A DNA stretch of 64,000 bases from an uncultured Muribaculaceae bacterium (GTDB lineage: Bacteria; Bacteroidota; Bacteroidia; Bacteroidales; Muribaculaceae): contig CAJUKZ010000010.1 of the NCBI GenBank assembly GCA_910586995.1, forward strand, positions 8,553-72,552, written 5' to 3'. Below are positions 43,695-52,262 of the stretch, one piece after another. The notes beneath the pieces are model-generated. The model made no database searches. It worked only from the letters and a program-made list of their open reading frames with translations, and had not been told where the DNA came from. The position numbers and the translations under genes were made by a program. Each line of letters starts with the position of its first letter. Within the stretch, counting starts at the first letter, position 1.

Positions 43695-44843
43695 ATGATG
43701 TTCTTTAAATATCTTATTCCTTTTGCTACAGTGGTAGCGTTATTGGGTTGCGGAGGACACCGTTCCTCTGAGGCAACTGAAGCGAGAACTGGAGTAGTAA
43801 CTGACTCCCTGGGAATAATTCACCCCGATTACGCCAAAGGTTTCAATGTGAGCTATCAAGACGATATGGTGCTTCTTAATATCAATGATCCTGAGAACAA
43901 AGAGGCTGAACAATTCCATTTTGCACTCACCGATAAATATTTTTCCGGAATGCTCCCGGAAGGTTATATCCGCATAAATATCCCTGTAGAGTCGGCAATT
44001 TGCATGACATCGCTGCAGCTTTCCAACTTCCTGAAGCTCGATATTCCTGAGAAAGTCGTCGGCATAACAAGCACACGTCATCTTCACAATGTAAAAATGA
44101 ATGAGCAACTTAAGAAGGGTCAGACACATAAGATCGGTATTGAAGGAAACTTCGACAATGAGGTGATAATGGCTATCAATCCTGATGTAATATTCATTTC
44201 TCCTTTCAAGCGCGGTGGTTATGACGCTATTCGTAATGTCGATATCCCTATGATTCCTCATTTGGGCTATAAGGAGCTCACTCCTCTTGGACAGGCCGAA
44301 TGGATCAAGGTTATTGGTCTCCTTACAGGAAAGGCGGCTGATGCCAACCTGGAGTTCGCTGGAATAGAGAAGCGATATAATGATCTGAAAGCAATGGTTG
44401 ACACTGTGAGTTATAGGCCGACTGTATTCAGTGGCGAGATGCGTGGCGGCAACTGGTATGCCGTTGGAGGAAAAAGCTTCCTCGCTCAACTGTTCAGGGA
44501 TGCCGGTGGCGATTATTTCCTGAAAGACAACAATGAGTCGGGAGGTGTGACACTTGATTATGAGACGGTCTATACGAATGCCGCCCATGCCGATTATTGG
44601 CGAATAGTGAATAGTTTTGACGGCGATTACAATTATAATGTGCTTAAAGAACAAGATAACCGCTACACAGATTTTGACGCGTGGAAAAAACACGGCGTCA
44701 TCTACTGCAATATGAAGGAGGTGCCGTTTTATGAAAGAATGCCTGTAGAGCCGGAGGTAGTACTCTCCGATTTCATTCATGTGTTTCATCCTGATATTCT
44801 ACCCGATCACGAGCCAAGTTACTATCATCTGTTAGAGAAATGA
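43695..44843 (+). CDS. btuF: Corrinoid ABC transporter substrate-binding lipoprotein (BtuF-like)
   Basis: A 382-residue lipoprotein (signal ending LLGCGG, Cys19) of the class III periplasmic-binding fold: IRINIPVESAICMTSLQLSN, VVGITSTRHLHNVKM, INPDVIFISPFKRGGYDAI. It should hand corrinoids, or another tetrapyrrole, to the BtuC-BtuD transporter encoded next. Bacteroidota proteins of this type also include haem and siderophore binders; the B12 riboswitch favours corrinoids. It starts 5 bases after hmuV and overlaps btuC by 4 bases. Confidence 0.85.
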   Translation: MMFFKYLIPFATVVALLGCGGHRSSEATEARTGVVTDSLGIIHPDYAKGFNVSYQDDMVLLNINDPENKEAEQFHFALTDKYFSGMLPEGYIRINIPVESAICMTSLQLSNFLKLDIPEKVVGITSTRHLHNVKMNEQLKKGQTHKIGIEGNFDNEVIMAINPDVIFISPFKRGGYDAIRNVDIPMIPHLGYKELTPLGQAEWIKVIGLLTGKAADANLEFAGIEKRYNDLKAMVDTVSYRPTVFSGEMRGGNWYAVGGKSFLAQLFRDAGGDYFLKDNNESGGVTLDYETVYTNAAHADYWRIVNSFDGDYNYNVLKEQDNRYTDFDAWKKHGVIYCNMKEVPFYERMPVEPEVVLSDFIHVFHPDILPDHEPSYYHLLEK

Positions 44844-45874
44844 GCAGGAGCAAAACAGCAATCCTGATGATGATATTAGGCACTTCAATCATCGTCTTTT
44901 TCATTCTGAACCTACTGTTAGGCTCCGTTAGCATTCCTGTGTGTGATATTATCGAGATATTGTTAGGACAGAAAAGTGATAATGTAATTTGGACCAACAT
45001 CATTCTGAAATCACGTTTGCCCCAGTCTCTGACCGCGGCTATGGCTGGAGCAGGGTTGGCAGTAAGTGGCCTGCTGATGCAGACCGTTTTCCGTAATCCA
45101 CTGGCTGGTCCTTCGGTACTTGGCATAAGCTCCGGCGCGAGTCTCGGGGTAGCTTGCGTTGTGTTATTGTCCGGGAGTATTGGAGGGGTGGCATTGAGTA
45201 AATTGGGGGTTATTGGAGAAGTAACAATCACACTGTCTGCTATTGTTGGGTCTCTGTTGATTATGGCACTGATAGCTTTTGTAGCCCAAAAAGTGAGAGG
45301 CAACGTCACTCTGCTTATCATGGGTGTGATGATCGGATACATAGCCAATGCAATTATCGGAGTCCTCAAGTTTTTCAGTGCAGAGGAAGATATACGTGCA
45401 TATGTGATATGGGGTCTCGGCAGTTTTTCCCGTGTCTCCGGAGGGCAGACATCCGTATTTATTATACTGATGATATTGTTGCTCCCCACATCATTCTTTC
45501 TGATAAAGACGCTTAATCTATTGCTGCTCGGGGATGCATATGCAAGGAATCTCGGGCTTAACATCAAGAGAGCACGATTACTTGTAATTGGTTGTTCCGG
45601 CATTTTGGTGGCTGTGGTAACGGCCTATTGCGGTCCGGTAGTATTCCTGGGACTTGCAGTGCCTCATATTTGCCGTGGCTTGTTTCATACTTCAAATCAT
45701 GCCACTATTCTTCCGGCATCCCTTTTAGGAGGTGCTTCTTTGGCTCTGTTGTGCAACCTTATTGCTCGTATGCCTGGTTTCGAAGGGGCCCTGCCGGTCA
45801 ACTCTGTGACCGCATTGGTGGGTGCTCCGGTTGTAATGTGGGTGTTGTTCAAAAAACGTAAAAGTGAAGCATAA
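44840..45874 (+). CDS. btuC: FecCD-type permease (BtuC-like)
   Basis: A 344-residue protein with about ten membrane helices and family landmarks LKSRLPQSLTAAMAGAGLAV, MQTVFRNPLAGPSVLGISSGA and GPVVFLGLAVPHICRGLF (coupling region). It forms the inner-membrane channel for the substrate delivered by the BtuF-like protein. Start ATG 44840 overlaps btuF; the stop overlaps the ATPase start (TAATG). Confidence 0.9.
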   Translation: MSRSKTAILMMILGTSIIVFFILNLLLGSVSIPVCDIIEILLGQKSDNVIWTNIILKSRLPQSLTAAMAGAGLAVSGLLMQTVFRNPLAGPSVLGISSGASLGVACVVLLSGSIGGVALSKLGVIGEVTITLSAIVGSLLIMALIAFVAQKVRGNVTLLIMGVMIGYIANAIIGVLKFFSAEEDIRAYVIWGLGSFSRVSGGQTSVFIILMILLLPTSFFLIKTLNLLLLGDAYARNLGLNIKRARLLVIGCSGILVAVVTAYCGPVVFLGLAVPHICRGLFHTSNHATILPASLLGGASLALLCNLIARMPGFEGALPVNSVTALVGAPVVMWVLFKKRKSEA

Positions 45875-46869
45875 TGGAAAAGAAAGAGACGATAAAAGTG
45901 GTGGAACTTTCTACAGGCTACCACAATAAAAAAGGAACGACCGTAATTACTCGTGACATTAACGCTTCTTTATATGATGGAGAGCTCACATGTCTTTTAG
46001 GCCCTAATGGTGCAGGAAAATCGACTTTGCTCAAAACTCTCACCGCTTTTCTTACTCCGGTGAAAGGTGAGATATTTATAAAGCAGAAACCGCTGCGCGA
46101 CTACTCCGACGCAGAATTAGCTAAAGTTATTGGGGTCGTACTGACAGAGAAGCTCACAATCAATAATATGTCGGTAGACGAGTTGGTTGGAATGGGACGT
46201 AGCCCTTATACAGGATTTTGGGGGCATATGAGTAAGTACGACCGCAAGATAGTGGATAAATCCATAAGTCTTGTGGGAATCATCGGACTACGCGGGCGCA
46301 TGGTACAGACTTTAAGCGACGGAGAGCGGCAGAAAGTGATGATTGCCAAAACTCTTGCACAAGAGACTCCTATCATTTTCCTCGATGAGCCCACAGCATT
46401 CCTCGACTATCCCAGCAAGGTGGAGATAATGCAACTGCTTCAAACCCTTGCGCGTGAACAATCCAAGACAGTTTTCCTCTCTACCCACGATCTTGAGTTA
46501 GCGCTTCAGATTGCCGATAAAATATGGCTTATAGATAAGACACACGGAATAACGATCGGCACTCCGGAGGATTTGGCATTAAATGGAGATATGAGCCGAT
46601 ACTTCCATCGTGAAGGGGTAATATTTGATATTAATAGCGGATTGTTCAAAATATGCCATAAACTTAATAAATCTGTTAGCTTAACCGGAGAAGGAGCAGA
46701 ATACAATATGGTGAAGAAGGCCTTAGCCCGTCAGGGCATTGCCGTAACATCTGCAGCAAATGCTCCCATCGCCATTGAAGCAACTACTGATAAAATTATC
46801 GTTGACGGATTGACGGTAAAATCTATTGAGGATCTCATATATCTGGTGAATGACACGCTTAACTCCTGA
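45874..46869 (+). CDS. btuD: ABC transporter ATPase with C-terminal extension (BtuD-like)
   Basis: A 331-residue protein: Walker A GPNGAGKST at 43-51, signature LSDGERQKVMIAKTLAQ, Walker B PIIFLDEPTAFLD and switch STHDLEL. It energises the BtuC permease. The usual FecE/BtuD length is ~255; here about 75 extra residues (from ~257) form a small alpha/beta unit (GAEYNMVKKALARQGIAVTS; ATTDKIIVDGLTVKSIEDLI), perhaps a regulatory or ligand-sensing domain. Confidence 0.9.
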   Translation: MEKKETIKVVELSTGYHNKKGTTVITRDINASLYDGELTCLLGPNGAGKSTLLKTLTAFLTPVKGEIFIKQKPLRDYSDAELAKVIGVVLTEKLTINNMSVDELVGMGRSPYTGFWGHMSKYDRKIVDKSISLVGIIGLRGRMVQTLSDGERQKVMIAKTLAQETPIIFLDEPTAFLDYPSKVEIMQLLQTLAREQSKTVFLSTHDLELALQIADKIWLIDKTHGITIGTPEDLALNGDMSRYFHREGVIFDINSGLFKICHKLNKSVSLTGEGAEYNMVKKALARQGIAVTSAANAPIAIEATTDKIIVDGLTVKSIEDLIYLVNDTLNS

Positions 46870-46872
46870 TCA

Positions 46873-47910
46873 ATGAAAAGGTTGCTGATAATAATTGATG
46901 GTATGGACGATGAACCGATTCCCGAACTTGGGAACATGGCTCCTGCTTCGTATGCTTCCATGCCTTCACTATCATTCATGCGCTCGCATGGAGAAGTAAA
47001 CTCGCAGCAAACAATTCCCGACGGATATGCGGCATCCACAGAAATTGCATTGATGACGATCTTGGGATTTACAGTTGGATCGGATTTTGACTCCCGCTCA
47101 TGGTTTGAGGCTTTAGGTGGCGGATTGGAGGTGACGGACAGTGACCTGTGTCTACGTTGTAATCTTATCACTCATTGTAATAGCATAATCGAATCTCATT
47201 GTGGACATTACCCTGACACAGATGAAAGCCATACCATCATAAAGAAATTAAATGAGCATTTTGGCGAGGACGATTTCACTTTCCATAGTTTTGGCAATTT
47301 CAGAAACTTGCTGATTGTACGTAATTGTTGGGCGAAGATAAGTGCGTCCCCACCACACAGATTGTTAGACCAATCGGTTGACAGATTACTGATCAGAGCC
47401 AATGATTTGACTTTGGAAGAAAGATTAAACCGTTGTATAACAGAATCTCGAACTATTCTTCGCAAACACATAGCCAATGGCATAGCGATTTGGGCTCCGG
47501 GGCGTGCAATTTCATTCCCCAACAATATTAAAGGATCGGTAGTAGCCGGAGTTAATGTAGTAAAAGGTATTGGACGCTCTGTCGGTATGTCGGTCATAGA
47601 CGTTCCCGGAGCAACCGGAGATGAGTTTACAGATTATTCCGCCAAACTGAATGCGACACTCCAAGCACTGAAAAAGGATGATTTTGTACTTCTACATATC
47701 GAGGCTACGGATGAAGCATCTCATGAGCGAGCCCCATTTAAGAAAGTGCGTATTCTTGAAACGATTGACCAATTAGTGTTATCCCCCCTGCTTACCAAAC
47801 GAACAGGAGTTTTACAGATCACTGTTCAGGGAGACCATGCGACTTCATCACTTTCGGGAAAACACCTGAGCAGTCCCGTGACAGTGATTAACTATACAAA
47901 AAACGAATAA
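46873..47910 (+). CDS. ApgM-like alkaline-phosphatase-superfamily enzyme (possible threonine kinase)
   Basis: A 345-residue protein of the archaeal-type cofactor-independent phosphoglycerate mutase family. Seen: metal-binding Asp9 in IIIDGMDDEP, presumed nucleophile Ser55 in GYAASTEIALMTILGF, HIEATDEASHERAPFKK and QGDHATSS (late metal ligands). The same superfamily contains mutases and predicted homoserine-kinase-like proteins. Its place in a cobalamin operon that has CobD decarboxylase but no PduX suggests a role in making L-threonine phosphate (inference). An alpha-ribazole phosphatase role (as for archaeal CobZ) is less needed because a CobC gene is present. Confidence 0.75.
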   Translation: MKRLLIIIDGMDDEPIPELGNMAPASYASMPSLSFMRSHGEVNSQQTIPDGYAASTEIALMTILGFTVGSDFDSRSWFEALGGGLEVTDSDLCLRCNLITHCNSIIESHCGHYPDTDESHTIIKKLNEHFGEDDFTFHSFGNFRNLLIVRNCWAKISASPPHRLLDQSVDRLLIRANDLTLEERLNRCITESRTILRKHIANGIAIWAPGRAISFPNNIKGSVVAGVNVVKGIGRSVGMSVIDVPGATGDEFTDYSAKLNATLQALKKDDFVLLHIEATDEASHERAPFKKVRILETIDQLVLSPLLTKRTGVLQITVQGDHATSSLSGKHLSSPVTVINYTKNE

Positions 47911-47915
47911 TATAT

Positions 47916-49319
47916 ATGAAACCAAAGATAACTGTTATAGGCATCGGACCGGGAAATGCGGCAGATATGACAGCGGCAGCAATAGACGCGTTGCGTCAGG
48001 CTGAAATTGTGGTCGGCTATAAATACTATATTCCATTTATTGCACCTCTACTTCGACTGGATGCTACAATCATACAGAACGGAATGAAGCAGGAACAGAC
48101 CCGCATTGAAAAGGCATTTGAAATAGCTGAATCCGGCCGGAACGTATGTATTATAAGTTCAGGCGATTCAGGAATATATGGAATGGCCCCGCTCGTATAT
48201 GAAATGCTGCGAGCCCGTGGCTCGGATCTTGAAATTGAGGTAATCCCCGGAATCAGTGCGTTCCAGAAAGCCGCTTCACTCCTCGGGGCGCCGATTGGGC
48301 ATGACTTCTGTGTGATTTCCCTAAGCGACCTAATGACTCCTTGGAGTTTGATTGAGCGGAGAATACAGGCTGCGGTCGATGCCGATTTCATCACGGCAGT
48401 ATATAATCCTAAAAGTACCGGCAGATACTGGGAACTGTATCGGCTTAAGGAATTGTTTTTAAGCGGACGCAATCCTGAAACTCCGGTTGGATTCGTACGC
48501 CAGGCCGGACGTGATGAGCAGAAAGTTACGCTGACTACACTTCGTGAGTTTAATCCGGAGGACGTTGATATGTTTACAGTTGTTATAATCGGTAATTCCC
48601 AATCTTATCTTTGGGAAAATCACTTCACAACTCCAAGAGGCTATTACAGACCCTCTAATGTCCGGAGCTCATCCCCCGGCCAATCTATTATGATTGAGAG
48701 TTTCCGTACAATTGAGAGAGAGATGGCGCATCCCGAAATCTCACTTGACTTGAAATGGCCTATGCTCCATGCCATACACACGACTGCCGACTTCGATATG
48801 GAGAATGTGGTAAAGACCGATGCAGGAGCCGTAGAAAAAATCTATAAATCATTGACCGAAGGAGGAGTAAGGACTATTGTCACAGATGTAACTATGGCTG
48901 CTTCAGGCATCCGGAAAGGAGCACTGGAGAGACTTGGAGTGGAGGTAAAATGCTATCTGAATGATGATGCTACAACAGAGCTTGCAAAAGAGAAAGGTAT
49001 AACACGGACTCAGGCCGGAATAAGACGAGCAGTGGCAGAACATTCCGATGCCCTATACGTGTTCGGTAATGCACCCACAGCCCTGATGGAACTATGTACT
49101 CTGATTCGGCAGAAAAAGGCTAATCCTTGCGGAATTGTTGCCTCCCCTGTCGGATTTGTTCATGTATGCGAAAGCAAGCACATGATCAAGCCTTTCACCC
49201 ACATCCCTAAAATAATCGTGGAGGGAAGAAAAGGAGGTAGCAACTTGGCTGCCACATTAGTTAACTCTATTCTTTGCTGGCCAGATGCGCAGCTGTTAAA
49301 ACCGGGAAGAGATGTCTGA
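47916..49319 (+). CDS. CobJ-CobH fusion: precorrin-3B C17-methyltransferase and precorrin-8 methylmutase
   Basis: A 467-residue bifunctional protein. Residues 1 to ~245 are a CbiH/CobJ SAM methyltransferase (VIGIGPGNAADMT, CIISSGDSGIYGMA, VIPGISAFQKAA, AVYNPKSTGRYW). Residues ~265-467 are CbiC/CobH methylmutase (SFRTIEREM, LHAIHTTADFDMENVV with the probable catalytic His, TIVTDVTMAASGI, PVGFVHVCESK). They contract the ring and later move the C11 methyl group to C12. Overlaps the next gene by 8 bases. Confidence 0.92.
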   Translation: MKPKITVIGIGPGNAADMTAAAIDALRQAEIVVGYKYYIPFIAPLLRLDATIIQNGMKQEQTRIEKAFEIAESGRNVCIISSGDSGIYGMAPLVYEMLRARGSDLEIEVIPGISAFQKAASLLGAPIGHDFCVISLSDLMTPWSLIERRIQAAVDADFITAVYNPKSTGRYWELYRLKELFLSGRNPETPVGFVRQAGRDEQKVTLTTLREFNPEDVDMFTVVIIGNSQSYLWENHFTTPRGYYRPSNVRSSSPGQSIMIESFRTIEREMAHPEISLDLKWPMLHAIHTTADFDMENVVKTDAGAVEKIYKSLTEGGVRTIVTDVTMAASGIRKGALERLGVEVKCYLNDDATTELAKEKGITRTQAGIRRAVAEHSDALYVFGNAPTALMELCTLIRQKKANPCGIVASPVGFVHVCESKHMIKPFTHIPKIIVEGRKGGSNLAATLVNSILCWPDAQLLKPGRDV

Positions 49320-50496
49320 GAAAATATTTCATATAATTGGGATTTCAGACCAGCGCAATCAATTCTTTACCCCTGAAATAATTGAACTTATCTCAAAGGG
49401 TAAGGTCTTTTCCGGGGGGCGTCGTCATCATGAGATTGTGGCTGAGGTTCTTCCGGGAGACGCTGTTTGGATTGACATAACCGTACCATTGGATAAAGTC
49501 TACCGGCACTATCTCTACCACAATGATATTGTAGTGTTCGCTTCGGGTGATCCGCTTTTCTATGGATTTGCAAATACGCTGAGAAGAGAATTCCCATCAG
49601 CGAAGATAAGTGTCCATCCTACGTTCAATTCTTTGCAGCTTTTAGCTCATAGACTTTTGTTACCATACGCCGGTATGATAAATATCTCCGTTACCGGACG
49701 ACCTTGGAAAGCTCTTGACGTGGCTCTTTTGGAAAACCGGCCACTTATAGGCGTCCTTACTGACCATAAGAAAGGACCTTTGGAAATCGCTGCCAGATTG
49801 TTGAATTATGGGTACGATAATTATGAAATATCGGTAGGTGAATGTCTGGGTAACGATACGGAAAATATAAAGACGTTATCTTTGCAGGAGGCTTTAGTGC
49901 AATCATTCGCAAACCCCAATTGTGTAATTCTTCAAATGACCTCTGCCCGCAGAAGATACTTCGGTATTCCTGAAAACTTGTTTGCTCACCTGGCAGGACG
50001 CAGCAATATGATTACCAAAATGCCCGTCAGGTTACTTTCATTGTCTATGCTTGACCTTTATGGACGTAAGGTGATGTGGGACGTAGGCTTTTGCACCGGG
50101 TCGGTATCAATAGAGGCAAAGTTGCAATTTCCTGCGCTCGATATAATAGCCTTTGAACGCCGTGAGGAATCAAGAAATCTTCTTGATGATAATTGCCGTA
50201 GGTTCGGTGTCCCTGGAATCACAGGGGTTATAGCAGATTTTATGGACTGTGATTTAAGCGACTTTCCAAGGCCGGATGCGGTGTTTATCGGAGGTCATGG
50301 CGGTCGACTCGATACTATGGTCTGCCGTATCTATAAAGTATTGAACAAGGATGGAGTGATTGTCTTCAATTCTGTCAGTACTGAAAGTTGCCAAGTTTTC
50401 CGCAGGGCGATAGAATCCTGTGGTGGAGTCATCGAAGCCGAACACACGATGATTTTAGACAGTCATAATCCGATAACAATACTCAAAGCAAAATGA
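49312..50496 (+). CDS. CbiE-CbiT (CobL) precorrin-6Y methyltransferase/decarboxylase
   Basis: A 394-residue fusion. CbiE (~1-205): IIGISDQRNQFF, SGGRRHHEIV, FASGDPLFYGFA, VHPTFNSLQLLAHRL. CbiT (~215-394): SLSMLDLYGRKVMWDVGFCTGSVSIEAKL (SAM site), IAFERREESRNLL, PDAVFIGGHGG. It methylates C5 and C15 and removes the acetate carboxyl at C12. CbiE here opens with an atypical loop (GISDQRNQFF) compared with GxGPG. Overlaps both neighbours by 8 and 4 bases. Confidence 0.92.
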   Translation: MSEKIFHIIGISDQRNQFFTPEIIELISKGKVFSGGRRHHEIVAEVLPGDAVWIDITVPLDKVYRHYLYHNDIVVFASGDPLFYGFANTLRREFPSAKISVHPTFNSLQLLAHRLLLPYAGMINISVTGRPWKALDVALLENRPLIGVLTDHKKGPLEIAARLLNYGYDNYEISVGECLGNDTENIKTLSLQEALVQSFANPNCVILQMTSARRRYFGIPENLFAHLAGRSNMITKMPVRLLSLSMLDLYGRKVMWDVGFCTGSVSIEAKLQFPALDIIAFERREESRNLLDDNCRRFGVPGITGVIADFMDCDLSDFPRPDAVFIGGHGGRLDTMVCRIYKVLNKDGVIVFNSVSTESCQVFRRAIESCGGVIEAEHTMILDSHNPITILKAK

Positions 50497-52262
50497 AATA
50501 CATCACATACATAAATGATGCCGGACGTAAGTTGGGCGAAACAATCCAAAGAGAAATGCCGGAGTTCTCCTTGATAGAACAAAAGGAATTTCCTGCAACT
50601 GATTTTTCATCGGTAAATGCTGTAATCTTCATTGGAGCATTGGGGATTTGCGTGCGTATGATAGCCCTGATGGTAAATAACAAATATACTGATCCTGCTG
50701 TCGTTTGTGTAGACAGTATGGGACGCAATGCCATATCGGTTCTTTCAGGTCACGTAGGAGGGGCCAACCGATTGTGTGAGGAGGTAGCTCACATTATTGG
50801 CGCGCGACCTGTTGTTACTACTCAGAGCGACAACCTCGGGACGTGGAAGCTTGACATTTTGGGAAAGTGTATGGGCTGGGAAACCGATGCTACACGAGCC
50901 GAAATGAATCAAGCCATCGCAACGCTTGTAAACGGGAAGCCAGTGGGGCTATTGCTGGATATCCGTGACCGTGGAACGGATTATTTGGAAGCTGATCTTC
51001 CCGCCAATGTATCTATTGTCACTGATCGGACAGATGTGTCAAAATATCAACTGATTATTGCAGTTACTCCCTATATATATGATTTTGATATTCCTATTCT
51101 ATACTATCGTCCGATGGTGTTGAATCTGGGAGTCGGTTGCAGGCGTGACTGCAATCCGGAAGGAGTTGCAAACTACATTGGGAATATATTGAATGATAAC
51201 GGTATCAGTCCTCTGTCTATAAAGTCTGTATCTACGATAGACTTGAAGAAAGATGAACCTCTCATCGCAAAACTTTCAACTTGGAATAACATTAATTTGT
51301 GCAACATTTACACTGCGGAGCAACTGGCAGGAATAGAAGTCCCGAACCCTTCGGAGAAGGTGTTGAAAGTGACCGGTGTTGCCGGAGTGGCAGAAAGCTG
51401 TGCCATAAAAGCGTCAGATAACGGAAAAATTATATTGGAAAAACATAAGGGCAAGCTCTCGGACGAGTCTGACTTCACGTTTGCTGTGGCTCTTGACAAG
51501 GGAGCTTTGCGTGGAGGGCATATTGAGTTTGTCGGCGCCGGTCCCGGTGATCCGGAACTCGTCTCTGTACGTGGAAAACGTTTCCTTGAGCAAGCCGACT
51601 TAATACTTTATGCAGGAAGTCTTGTGCCAAAAGAGTTGACCTATTACGCTAAGCCTGGTTGCACAGTAAGGAGTTCTGCTTCGATGAATCTCGAAGAACA
51701 ATTTGAGTTGATGAAGGAGTTTTACGACCGCGAAAAACTTGTTGTAAGGCTCCATACAGGCGACCCGTGCATCTACGGTGCGATACAGGAACAGATGGCT
51801 TTCTTTGACCGCTATGGCATGAATTATCATATCACACCCGGTATATCTTCATTTCAGGCTGCGGCAGCCGCTTTGAAATCGCAATTTACAATTCCAGAAA
51901 AAGTACAGACCATCATCCTGACCAGAGGCGAAGGTCGCACACCGATGCCGGAAAAAGAGCAGTTGCATAAACTCGCTGCCTCCCAAAGCACAATGTGTAT
52001 CTATCTGAGTGCCGGTATTGTGGATGACGTGCAGCGGGAATTGCTTATGGCTTACCCTCCTGAAACACCTGTAGCCGCCTGCTACAAACTGACGTGGAAG
52101 GAGGAGAAAATCTATCGTGGCGTGCTCAAGGACCTTGCGCGGATAGTCCATGAAAATCATCTGACACTCACGACGCTCTTGGTGGTTGGAGATGCTATCA
52201 ATAACCGTGATGGATTGTCACGGCTATATAATGACAACTTCAAGCATCTGTTCAGAAAATGA
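50493..52262 (+). CDS. CbiG-CbiF fusion: cobalt-precorrin-5A hydrolase and precorrin-4 C11-methyltransferase
   Basis: A 589-residue protein. CbiG (~1-335): VIFIGALGICVRMIA, VLSGHVGGANRLCEEVA, LNLGVGCRRDCNPEGV. CbiF/CobM (~343-589): FVGAGPGDPELVSVRGKR, LILYAGSLVPKE, VVRLHTGDPCIYGAIQEQ, ITPGISSFQAAAAAL. CbiF adds the C11 methyl group, and CbiG then opens the delta-lactone and releases acetaldehyde in the anaerobic branch, so the fused domains catalyse successive steps. CbiG presence marks the early-cobalt (anaerobic) route. Confidence 0.93.
   Translation: MKYITYINDAGRKLGETIQREMPEFSLIEQKEFPATDFSSVNAVIFIGALGICVRMIALMVNNKYTDPAVVCVDSMGRNAISVLSGHVGGANRLCEEVAHIIGARPVVTTQSDNLGTWKLDILGKCMGWETDATRAEMNQAIATLVNGKPVGLLLDIRDRGTDYLEADLPANVSIVTDRTDVSKYQLIIAVTPYIYDFDIPILYYRPMVLNLGVGCRRDCNPEGVANYIGNILNDNGISPLSIKSVSTIDLKKDEPLIAKLSTWNNINLCNIYTAEQLAGIEVPNPSEKVLKVTGVAGVAESCAIKASDNGKIILEKHKGKLSDESDFTFAVALDKGALRGGHIEFVGAGPGDPELVSVRGKRFLEQADLILYAGSLVPKELTYYAKPGCTVRSSASMNLEEQFELMKEFYDREKLVVRLHTGDPCIYGAIQEQMAFFDRYGMNYHITPGISSFQAAAAALKSQFTIPEKVQTIILTRGEGRTPMPEKEQLHKLAASQSTMCIYLSAGIVDDVQRELLMAYPPETPVAACYKLTWKEEKIYRGVLKDLARIVHENHLTLTTLLVVGDAINNRDGLSRLYNDNFKHLFRK

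Noticed and set aside
43740..44789. Minus-strand open frame of 349 codons opposite btuF
   Set aside because: The composition is unprotein-like and the plus-strand lipoprotein is clearly real.
46873..47910. Simple glycolytic phosphoglycerate mutase
   Set aside because: The position inside a tightly overlapping B12 operon makes a housekeeping role unlikely, although it cannot be excluded by sequence.
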